Of a stretch of DNA of 64,000 nucleotides, positions 42,401 through 49,084 are shown in pieces. How positions within the stretch are numbered: the first letter of the stretch is position 1; every line of letters starts with the position of its first letter. A program made the translations under genes and the position numbers. The notes below the pieces were generated by a model. It was not told the DNA's origin. It was given only the letters and a program-made list of their open reading frames with translations, and ran no database searches. The DNA comes from Flavobacteriales bacterium (GTDB lineage: Bacteria > Bacteroidota > Bacteroidia > Flavobacteriales_F > PHOS-HE28), in NCBI GenBank assembly GCA_016721825.1, contig JADKHI010000004.1:124001-188000 (forward strand), written 5' to 3'.

Positions 42401-42474
42401 TCCCTGGTAGCTCAGCTGGTTAGAGCACCTGACTGTTAATCAGGGGGTCGCTGGTTCAAGTCCAGCCCGGGGAG
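42401..42474 (+). tRNA. tRNA-Asn (GTT)
   Basis: A complete 74-nt cloverleaf. The acceptor TCCCTGG pairs with CCGGGGA, the anticodon stem CCTGA/TCAGG encloses CTGTTAA with the anticodon GTT at 42435-42437, and the T arm carries GGTTCAAGTCC. The discriminator is G; CCA is not encoded. It is flanked by a strong promoter and an intrinsic terminator, so it is a monocistronic gene. Confidence 0.97.
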
Positions 42475-42476
42475 CG

Positions 42477-42506
42477 AAAAAGCCTCAGCATTGCTGGGGC
42501 TTTTTT
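42477..42506 (+). terminator. Intrinsic terminator of tRNA-Asn
   Basis: AGCCTCAGC (42481-42489) pairs with GCTGGGGCT (42493-42501) with one G-T wobble and a 3-nt loop, followed by a TTTTTT run. The upstream AAAAA lets it also work in reverse. Confidence 0.85.
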
Positions 42507-42563
42507 CATTTGGCCTCTTTCGTTCATCCTGCTTCGGGACATCCCTCAGCACCTTTGTGCCCC

Positions 42564-42776
42564 ATGAAACCGCCACCCCGTTGGAAGACCGCCGTGCTGA
42601 TCTGGCTGGCCATCTACCCATCGATCACCCTGTTCATGTTGCTGTTCGGCGAACACCTGTTGGCGATCCCCATACCCTTACGCACATTGGCGATCACCCT
42701 TGTCCTGGTGCCCCTGATGGTGTTCGTGTTGTTACCCATTCTGCAGAAGCTGTTCGCGGGCTGGTTGCGCCGCTAA
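42564..42776 (+). CDS. Small two-helix membrane protein, 70 aa
   Basis: A 70-residue protein with two membrane helices (about residues 8-28 and 36-58) and the beginning MKPPPRWKTAVLIWLAIYP-like. This resembles the C-terminal membrane segment found fused to antibiotic-biosynthesis-monooxygenase-domain proteins in other bacteria, as I recall it; here it stands alone. Function unknown. The ATG at 42564 follows CACCTTTG. Confidence 0.6.
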   Translation: MKPPPRWKTAVLIWLAIYPSITLFMLLFGEHLLAIPIPLRTLAITLVLVPLMVFVLLPILQKLFAGWLRR

Positions 42777-42789
42777 AGGATGAAAAGCA

Positions 42790-42819
42790 GAAGGGCCGAT
42801 GGTCTCCCACCGGCCCTTC
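42790..42819. terminator. Hairpin between the small membrane gene and ssb
   Basis: GAAGGGCCG (42790-42798) and CGGCCCTTC (42811-42819) form a 9-bp stem. In the ssb direction it is followed by a short T-rich stretch, CTGCTTTTC. It lies between convergent genes. Confidence 0.55.
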
Positions 42820-42839
42820 GCCCGCTGCAGTGTGCCTCT

Positions 42840-43190
42840 TCAGGCTGCGGCCTGGCTCTTGGGCGTCAACAGCTGGAAGTCGCTGAGCACGATCTCGGTC
42901 ACATAACGCTTGCTACCGTCGCGGCCTTCGTAGCTGCGGTGTACCAAGCGCCCCTCCAGAGCTACCTGAGTGCCTTTTCGCAACAGGCGCTCCACCATTT
43001 CGGCAGTGCGTCCCCAGGCCACCACTGTGTGCCATTGGGTGTTCGTCACCTTCTCGCCCTCGGCGTTGGTGAACCGGTCGTTGGTGGCCACGCTGATCCG
43101 TGCCACTTTACGCCCTTTGGCGATCTCCCTCACTTCCGGGTCGAAACCCAGGTTCCCGATCAACTGCACTTTGTTCTTCAGCGTGTTCAT
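42840..43190 (-). CDS. ssb: Single-stranded DNA-binding protein (copy 1)
   Basis: A 116-residue OB-fold protein that coats single-stranded DNA. Conserved blocks are NKVQLIGNLGFDPEVR, ISVATNDRFTNAEGEK, WHTVVAWGRTAEMVERLL and EGRLVHRSYEGRDGSKRYVTEI. It lacks the long acidic C-terminal tail of canonical replication SSB (ends KSQAAA), so it may be a short accessory type. A close paralogue with the same truncation is at 47598, in the same orientation. Confidence 0.92.
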   Translation of the reverse strand: MNTLKNKVQLIGNLGFDPEVREIAKGRKVARISVATNDRFTNAEGEKVTNTQWHTVVAWGRTAEMVERLLRKGTQVALEGRLVHRSYEGRDGSKRYVTEIVLSDFQLLTPKSQAAA

Positions 43191-43249
43191 GACGACTTGG
43201 TTTTTAGTTGACTTCTCGCAGTTCTTGGCGTTGTTGCCATTGACGATGC

Positions 43250-43316
43250 AAAGGAGGCCGGGTCGCCGAGGGACATTCGGCCAGTAGTCATTTGTAGGCG
43301 TTCACAAGCGTTTGCT
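43250..43316 (-). promoter_or_regulatory. ssb copy 1 promoter region with conserved block
   Basis: The minus-strand CCTTTG at 43250-43255 is a likely -7 element. Upstream, the block 43281-43316 matches 29 of 36 bases of the block at 48028-48063 upstream of the other ssb, at almost the same distance (25 against 26 bp). Confidence 0.5.
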
Positions 43317-43454
43317 TTACGGTAATTCGCCGGGCCCTGATCACAGAAACTCCATATCCACCAGGCATTTCCTGTAGTTTGGGGCGTTGGGTCGGAACAA
43401 GGCAGCGCGGAGCCCCCTTTGTGACGTCTTGTCGTTGGAAAGGCCCTTTTCGAG

Positions 43455-44018
43455 TTGAGCGAGCTAACGGAACGCGAGCTGGTGGAAGGCTGCCAGCGCG
43501 AGGATCGGCGGTGCCAAGAGGCGCTGTATGCCCGGTTCGCACGGCGTATGTACGCCGTGTGTCTGCGCTATGCCCGCCACCAGCTGGAGGCTCAGGATCT
43601 CATGCAGGAGGGCTTCATACGGGTGTTCGATAAGCTGGGCACCTTCCGCTTACAGGGAAGTTTGGAGGGTTGGGTGCGCCGGATCATGGTGACCACCTGC
43701 ATCAACACCTATCGCCGCAAGGCCTTCCAGAACGAGAAGTTCGGGCTGGAGAACGTGCCGGACGAACCCGTGGCCCCGTTGGCCGTGGAGAACCTGGGGG
43801 AGGCCGAGTTGTTGAAGTTGGTGGAAGGGCTTCCGGACGGATATCGGTTGGTGTTCAACCTGTTCGCGATCGAAGGCTTCGACCATGCTGAGATCGCATC
43901 GATGTTGGGCTGTGGCGAGAGCACCTCGCGCAGTCAGTTGGCCAAGGCGCGACGCATGCTGCAGCAACGCCTGGGTAAAGACGTAGTGAACGAACATGAG
44001 CGAAAGACATCCCATTGA
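43455..44018 (+). CDS. ECF-type RNA polymerase sigma factor
   Basis: A 187-residue sigma-70 family ECF factor. Region 2 is YAVCLRYARHQLEAQDLMQEGF (about 33-54), where the D-L-Q-E core contacts polymerase. Region 4 is a helix-turn-helix, HAEIASMLGCGESTSRSQLAKARRML. The start is TTG at 43455, the only one giving the full N-terminus. Its end overlaps the next gene, an anti-sigma candidate, by 23 bp, so the two are coupled. It probably directs transcription of envelope genes. Confidence 0.88.
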   Translation: MSELTERELVEGCQREDRRCQEALYARFARRMYAVCLRYARHQLEAQDLMQEGFIRVFDKLGTFRLQGSLEGWVRRIMVTTCINTYRRKAFQNEKFGLENVPDEPVAPLAVENLGEAELLKLVEGLPDGYRLVFNLFAIEGFDHAEIASMLGCGESTSRSQLAKARRMLQQRLGKDVVNEHERKTSH

Positions 44019-45435
44019 TGAGCTCTTCCACCGCGCTCTGCACGACGCGGAGGTAACACCGCCTCCGGCGGTGTGGGAGGGCATTGTGCGCAAGCGGTCC
44101 AAGCGCCGCGGCGGCTACTGGGGCTGGTTGGCGGCCGGCCTGTTGCTGCTTGGCAGTGCTGCCGCCTTCCTCATCCACAACGACAAGAGCGCACCGATGC
44201 CTACCGCCGAACTGCAAGACCCTGGGCACATGAAAAGCAACAGCACCCCGGGAGACGAAAGCTCTGCCATCGGTGTTACGGACCGAACAACATCCACCAG
44301 CCTCTTGGAGCAGCCCGTGAACACAAGCACGACCGGAGCAACGGAACAGGCCAAGACCGGACCGGAAGCCCGGCCCATCTCGAACGAAAGCGCAACCCGC
44401 CGAGCAGTCATCAACAACACCGCGCCATCTGCGACCAGCAGCAACAACGGCGCTGCCAGCGCTATGTCAATTGCGGGAACCTCAGCACCCGCCACGACCC
44501 TCGCCGGTTCAGCTGTACCGAACATCGTATCACCTTCCATCAGTGCTGCGGTCAATGTGCACCCTGCAGGCGCCGAAGAGGTCGTTGTACGCGATGCGAC
44601 CGCGATCGAACTCTCCCTGCTTCCCGTGATCGGCCCGGACATGACGCGGGAGGCCGCACAGCCGGATAGCCTGAAACCGGGACTGACACAGGAACCATAT
44701 GTGCTGCCAAATGCTGATTGGTGGTTGGCCTTGGAGGTGGGCCGACATAACGTAAGGCGCACCTGGCACGGAGGTGAGCCCTTACTGGTGAACGCCCTGA
44801 ACAACGCGGAAGTGCCGCATTACACCTGGAGCCTGGGCCTCTTGGCCGGACGATCGTGGCGAAGTGGGTTCGGGATCTCCGCAGGACTGGCCTACGAAGG
44901 ATCCGAATACGCCTTTGATCATGTGGACGACCGTGTGCGGATCGACTCCATGCTGATCGTGCCTTACATCATCACCCTGGATACGCAAGTGTTCGTGAGT
45001 AACGTGGACACCGTCACCTTCATGACCGAGGAGACCAGGCAAGTGAGCGGCACGAACCGTTTTTCCGTGTTGCACATGCCGGTGGAAGGGTACTGGCACA
45101 AGCAGCATGGGCGCTGGACCTTTGGAGCGCGAGTGGGCCTGGCAGCCGAATTCGTGACGATGCGCCAAGGCTATACGTTGGATATCGATGACGAGGGCGA
45201 TCTGATGAGCGTGGATCTGGGCGCGCAGGCCTATGATACCCGGTACCACACCACCTTGACGGGTTTGCTGGGTGCGGACGTGGGATTCGCGATGACCGAG
45301 CACTGGGGCCTATGGGCCACACCGACCTATATGCGTGGCATCACCGCCTGGGGCAGCGAAGACTCGCCCTATGTACTGCCTGAACGCTTGAGCCTTCGTG
45401 TTCGATTGAGCTACACCTTTACCCGCATTCCGTGA
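43996..45435 (+). CDS. Anti-sigma factor fused to an outer-membrane barrel-like domain
   Basis: A 479-residue protein. The N-terminal cytosolic part (1-40), with PIDELFHRALHDAEVTPPPAVWEGI, resembles the sigma-binding helix of Bacteroidota anti-sigma proteins. A single membrane helix spans about 42-60. Residues 61-235 are a Ser/Thr/Ala/Pro-rich linker, and 240-479 are alternating strands (YTWSLGLLAGRSW, GFGISAGLAY, WTFGARVGLAAEF, LSLRVRLSYTFTRIP) like an outer-membrane beta-barrel. One chain could span both membranes. This fits the dual membrane-spanning anti-sigma (Dma) concept reported in Bacteroides, recalled rather than checked. Overlaps the sigma gene and the next gene. Confidence 0.75.
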   Translation: MSERHPIDELFHRALHDAEVTPPPAVWEGIVRKRSKRRGGYWGWLAAGLLLLGSAAAFLIHNDKSAPMPTAELQDPGHMKSNSTPGDESSAIGVTDRTTSTSLLEQPVNTSTTGATEQAKTGPEARPISNESATRRAVINNTAPSATSSNNGAASAMSIAGTSAPATTLAGSAVPNIVSPSISAAVNVHPAGAEEVVVRDATAIELSLLPVIGPDMTREAAQPDSLKPGLTQEPYVLPNADWWLALEVGRHNVRRTWHGGEPLLVNALNNAEVPHYTWSLGLLAGRSWRSGFGISAGLAYEGSEYAFDHVDDRVRIDSMLIVPYIITLDTQVFVSNVDTVTFMTEETRQVSGTNRFSVLHMPVEGYWHKQHGRWTFGARVGLAAEFVTMRQGYTLDIDDEGDLMSVDLGAQAYDTRYHTTLTGLLGADVGFAMTEHWGLWATPTYMRGITAWGSEDSPYVLPERLSLRVRLSYTFTRIP

Positions 45436-46607
45436 CCCGCTCCCCTCGAACCCTGTTGATCTTCCCGGCTTTGCTGGTCGGGGCCCTGACCGCTCATGGC
45501 CAGTTGTACGACGGTAGTCCCCGCGCGGCTGGTCCACCTTGCGACTCGGCGTTGGTGGTGGATTTCTCCGTGGTCGACAACGGCCTGATGTCCTACACGT
45601 TCATCCCGGACATCGATACCGGAGGGCATACGATCCTGAACCAGACCTGGAACTACTTGAACATCGTTCCGCTTTCGAACCCGAACCCGACATTCACCGA
45701 GCAGTTCTTTGCAACGGGTCCCACCCCGGTGTGCCTCACCATCGACGCGTTGGACCAGCAATCCCAACAGTGCAGCACCACGGCCTGCAAGGTGGTCACC
45801 ATCTATGCCGACAGTATTTGTTCCACGTTGAACGCCGACTTCACCATCACCAACATTCTGGACAGCACCGTCACTTTCAGCGAGTTGAGCACCTTCGCCG
45901 GGAACATCGGTTACTATTCTTGGGATTTCGGCGACGCAACGTTGGACGCCGGCCCGATAACAACGCACACCTTCAGCGGCAACGGCCCTTTCGAGATCTG
46001 CCTGACAGTTTTCGGTGCGGGTTCACTGGACATCTGTAGTGCGACCATCTGCAAGTGGCTCTATTTAGGCCCTGGCAATGTGCCTTGCTCAACGTTGCTA
46101 CAGCAGGGATTTCTCTCAGCTGTGGTCGACAACACAGTGGGTGTGCTGGATACCTCCATCACCACTGGCATGAACAGTGAGGTCTCTTGGGACTTCGGTG
46201 ATGGCTCTGCCATGGTGGGGCCTGTGGCCTACCACACCTACGAGTTCGCAGGGATCTACGACGTGTGCGAGACCATCACACTCTGGGGCCCGTTGACGCC
46301 GGACACGTGTGTGAGCACCTTGTGTACGACCGTTTACGCGGCGGCTGTCGGGGTTGCGGATGTTGCCGGGGGGGTGCGTACACGCGTATGGCCGAACCCT
46401 ACGGAAGGAACACTATGGGTGGAGGGTCTTCCGCCCGAGATCAAGCAATTGGAACTGATTGATGTCACGGGACGCGCTGTTTGCCTTTTCCCGCTCGGGC
46501 CTGACGCGGTCCATCGGTTGGATGTGAGCAACCTGCGACCAGGCCTCTACTTCCTCCGTACCAACGGAAACGCTTCGCCCGGTGCTTTGCGGATCGTCCT
46601 GAACTGA
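45432..46607 (+). CDS. PKD-domain protein with T9SS sorting domain
   Basis: A 391-residue exported protein starting GTG in a 4-bp overlap with the anti-sigma gene. Signal peptide 1-23 (HGQ). Two or three PKD-like repeats are marked by YSWDFGDATLDAGPITTHTF and VSWDFGDGSAMVGPVAYHTY. The last 75 residues (VWPNPTEGTLWVEG to ALRIVLN) are a type A T9SS sorting domain. Surface exposure is expected. The linkage to a sigma/anti-sigma pair suggests that it is the output or a sensor partner. Confidence 0.85.
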   Translation: MTRSPRTLLIFPALLVGALTAHGQLYDGSPRAAGPPCDSALVVDFSVVDNGLMSYTFIPDIDTGGHTILNQTWNYLNIVPLSNPNPTFTEQFFATGPTPVCLTIDALDQQSQQCSTTACKVVTIYADSICSTLNADFTITNILDSTVTFSELSTFAGNIGYYSWDFGDATLDAGPITTHTFSGNGPFEICLTVFGAGSLDICSATICKWLYLGPGNVPCSTLLQQGFLSAVVDNTVGVLDTSITTGMNSEVSWDFGDGSAMVGPVAYHTYEFAGIYDVCETITLWGPLTPDTCVSTLCTTVYAAAVGVADVAGGVRTRVWPNPTEGTLWVEGLPPEIKQLELIDVTGRAVCLFPLGPDAVHRLDVSNLRPGLYFLRTNGNASPGALRIVLN

Positions 46608-46679
46608 CCGTCGTTTCGCGGACCACAGGCAACGTTCCGTGGGCCATGGCTGTCTGTTGCATACCGAACAACCGCGAAC

Positions 46680-47525
46680 ATGAGGTCCTTCCGAACACTG
46701 CTGCTCTCAACCACCCTGCTGACCAAGGCTTCCTTTGGCCAGTCACCCTGCGACAGCCTAAATGCTGACTTCAGCGCATGGGCCGGAGGCCTTTCCGTGA
46801 ACGTGCAGAACGCAGTGGTCAACAACCAATGGTCCTACCTCTGGACCTTCGGCGATGGCATGGATGGCTACGGCCCGAATCCTGGGCACGTGTATGCTTC
46901 ACCGGGAACCTACCAGATCTGCCTGACCGTCTGGACGTGGGACCCCTTGGCCCAGGACACATGCTTCGCCGACCACTGCGAGTCGGTGGTCCTTGTTGGT
47001 GGGCAGCCTTGCGACAGTACGTTCACTTCGGAGTTCACCTGGGTGGATCAAGGAGGCGGTATTGTGCTTTTCGATGGCACCTCCTCGCTTCCCGCCACAT
47101 GGAGCTGGTGGACCTTCGGCGATGGGTCGACCGGTTTCGGTGATCCAACACAGCACTTCTATCAACAGACGGGCACGTACACAGTGTGTTACACGGCAGG
47201 CTATTGGAACACACAGACACAGGACACCTGCTTTGCCACTTCATGCGAAACACTGGTGTCCTCAACCGGGCTTTCGGAGGCGGATCTAACGCCGATATTG
47301 ATCTATCCGCAGCCCGCAACTGACCAGCTGAACATTGAACTGAACAGCTTGATGGGGTACACCAGCCTGAGGTTGTATGATCTGACGGGGCGGGTGGTGC
47401 GCCAAGAAAACACAACGGGGACGAAGCGCCATGTGATGGACCTGAGCGGCCTGACCACCGGCCAATACCTGCTCCAGGTTAAAGCCCCTTCCCTCATGCG
47501 GACCTTGCGCGTGATCAAGCGCTGA
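46680..47525 (+). CDS. PKD-domain T9SS cargo protein, paralogue of the previous gene
   Basis: A 281-residue exported protein: signal peptide 1-20 (SFGQ), two PKD-like units (WSYLWTFGDGMDGYGPNPGHVY and WSWWTFGDGSTGFGDPTQHFY), and a C-terminal type A T9SS sorting domain (IYPQPATDQLNIELN ... GQYLLQVKAP). Cys pairs DTCFADHCE and DTCFATSCE recur after each unit. Same architecture as the 45432 gene. A hairpin terminator follows. The 72-bp gap upstream shows no strong promoter. Confidence 0.85.
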   Translation: MRSFRTLLLSTTLLTKASFGQSPCDSLNADFSAWAGGLSVNVQNAVVNNQWSYLWTFGDGMDGYGPNPGHVYASPGTYQICLTVWTWDPLAQDTCFADHCESVVLVGGQPCDSTFTSEFTWVDQGGGIVLFDGTSSLPATWSWWTFGDGSTGFGDPTQHFYQQTGTYTVCYTAGYWNTQTQDTCFATSCETLVSSTGLSEADLTPILIYPQPATDQLNIELNSLMGYTSLRLYDLTGRVVRQENTTGTKRHVMDLSGLTTGQYLLQVKAPSLMRTLRVIKR

Positions 47526-47545
47526 GGCCCCATATGTACAAACGT

Positions 47546-47573
47546 GAAGGGCGCTGGAACTCCAGCGCCCTTC
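47546..47573. terminator. Bidirectional hairpin terminator
   Basis: GAAGGGCGCTGGA (47546-47558) and TCCAGCGCCCTTC (47561-47573) form a near-perfect stem of about 12 bp between two convergent genes. The same GAAGGGC arm starts the hairpin next to ssb copy 1. Confidence 0.65.
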
Positions 47574-47597
47574 GACCTTCCGGGTGGTTCACCCTCC

Positions 47598-47954
47598 TCA
47601 ATTCCGCTGCTCCTCCACCTCGGCATTCACCAAGCGGAACCCGCTCAACACCACCTCCGTCACATACCGCTTCTGTCCATCCTTTGCCTCGTAGCTGCGG
47701 TGTACCAATCGCCCCTCCAAGGAAACCTTGCTTCCCTTGCGGAGTTGGTCCGCAACAAGTTCGGCCTGTTTGCCCCACGCCACCACGGGGTGCCACTGCA
47801 CATCCTCCTTCCAATCGCCACTGGCATCCTTCCACCGCTCATTGGTGGCCACACTTAACCGGGCCATACGGCGACCACCCTTCACATCTTTCATCTCGGG
47901 ATCGTTACCCAGGTTGCCCACCAACTGCACGTTGTTACGCTTGGTCGTTTCCAT
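47598..47954 (-). CDS. ssb: Single-stranded DNA-binding protein (copy 2)
   Basis: A 118-residue OB-fold SSB, paralogue of the 42840 gene: NNVQLVGNLGNDPEMKDV, LSVATNERWKDASGDWKED, WHPVVAWGKQAELVADQL and EGRLVHRSYEAKDGQKRYVTEV align without large gaps. It also ends early (NAEVEEQRN), lacking the canonical DDDIPF-type tip that recruits repair partners. The ATG at 47954 begins the homology. Its promoter shares a 36-nt block with copy 1. Confidence 0.92.
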   Translation of the reverse strand: METTKRNNVQLVGNLGNDPEMKDVKGGRRMARLSVATNERWKDASGDWKEDVQWHPVVAWGKQAELVADQLRKGSKVSLEGRLVHRSYEAKDGQKRYVTEVVLSGFRLVNAEVEEQRN

Positions 47955-47995
47955 GATCATTGCTTGTTTTCGTTCGTGGTTTTTGTTGACCGAGG

Positions 47996-48063
47996 CAAAG
48001 GACCGGCGACCGAACACTTGGATCCGGTCAGTTGTCATTTGCAGTCGATTACAGGCGTTTGCT
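47996..48063 (-). promoter_or_regulatory. ssb copy 2 promoter region with conserved block
   Basis: Minus-strand CCTTTG at 47996-48001 is a likely -7 element. The conserved block 48028-48063 contains GCAAATGAC and GCAAACGC on the minus strand, shared with the ssb copy 1 upstream region. Confidence 0.5.
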
Positions 48064-48137
48064 GTCGTTTGGCCAACGGCCCCAACAGCTGGTCCTGAAC
48101 ACGTTAACGGGTAGCACCCTGTGCGGTGATCCTATTC

Positions 48138-48145
48138 TATCTTTA
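48138..48145 (+). promoter_or_regulatory. -7-like element for the universal stress protein
   Basis: TATCTTTA differs from TAnnTTTG at the last base and sits 28 bp before the ATG at 48174. Confidence 0.35.
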
Positions 48146-48173
48146 GCCGCGACAAGACCGAAACGCGTTATCC

Positions 48174-49016
48174 ATGAGCGACGAGAAGAAGAAGATCTTG
48201 GTTCCAACGGACTTCACGAAGGTGGCCGACTGTGCCATGAACCATGCGATGAAACTGGCCGAAAGGACGGGCGCTGAAGTGTGCCTGTTCCATGTCGTGG
48301 ACAAGCCTGCACATATCGAGGAGGTGCTTACCAAGCTCAACATGGAGGTTGACCGTGCACGGGTATGGAGCTCCAAGGTGACAGTGACGCCGCTTGTGCG
48401 TGTAGGCAGTGTGTACGAGGACATCGGCGACGCTGCCGCGGAGATCGGCGCGACCCTGATCATCATGGGCACCCATGGCATGCGCGGCATGCAGTTCATC
48501 ACCGGCAGCCGTGCCCTTCGGGTGATCACGAACAGCACAGTGCCGTTCATCGTGGTGCAAGAGCGAAATGTGAAGGAAGCTGGCTACCGCGACATCGTGG
48601 TACCGATGGACCTTCACAAGGAGACCCGGCATAAGCTGACGTTGGTTGCCGATATGGCGCAATACTTCAAGAGCCGGGTACACTTGGTGGTTCCAAAGGA
48701 AAACGACGAGTTCCTACACAACCAGCTGGTGAACCACATGAAGTTCGCGAACACCTTTCTGAAGGATCGTGGTATTGAGCACGAATCCGCGATCCTCGAT
48801 GAGGGAAGTGACGATTTCGTGAAGGGTGTGATACGCTACGCCGTTAAGATGGACGCCGACCTGATCGCCATTGTGAACATGCTACAGGAAAGCCTCTTCG
48901 GGGTGCTGGGCGTTCCGAACGAACAGGAGATCATCACCAACGAGCCGATGGTGCCTGTGATGTGCATGAACCCGCTGAACAACACGGTCAGCAACATGCC
49001 GGTGTGGGGGCCCTAG
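48174..49016 (+). CDS. Universal stress protein, two Usp domains
   Basis: A 280-residue tandem Usp protein. The first domain starts KKILVPTDFTKVADCAMNHA and carries the ATP-binding-type pattern MGTHGMRGMQFITGSRALRVI (about 103-123). The second begins RDIVVPMDLHKETRH and is more diverged, lacking a clear nucleotide loop. Such proteins respond to starvation and stress. Monocistronic between ssb and a strong hairpin. Confidence 0.85.
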   Translation: MSDEKKKILVPTDFTKVADCAMNHAMKLAERTGAEVCLFHVVDKPAHIEEVLTKLNMEVDRARVWSSKVTVTPLVRVGSVYEDIGDAAAEIGATLIIMGTHGMRGMQFITGSRALRVITNSTVPFIVVQERNVKEAGYRDIVVPMDLHKETRHKLTLVADMAQYFKSRVHLVVPKENDEFLHNQLVNHMKFANTFLKDRGIEHESAILDEGSDDFVKGVIRYAVKMDADLIAIVNMLQESLFGVLGVPNEQEIITNEPMVPVMCMNPLNNTVSNMPVWGP

Positions 49017-49035
49017 ACCTTGGGTTCCGAGAACC

Positions 49036-49073
49036 AACGAAGAACGCCCACCATGCAGTGGGCGTTCTTCGTT
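49036..49073. terminator. 16-bp stem terminator between convergent genes
   Basis: AACGAAGAACGCCCAC (49036-49051) and GTGGGCGTTCTTCGTT (49058-49073) pair perfectly around a 6-nt CATGCA loop. It stands between the universal stress gene and the SpoIIE phosphatase gene and can serve both. Confidence 0.75.
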
Positions 49074-49084
49074 CCAAGGAGCCC

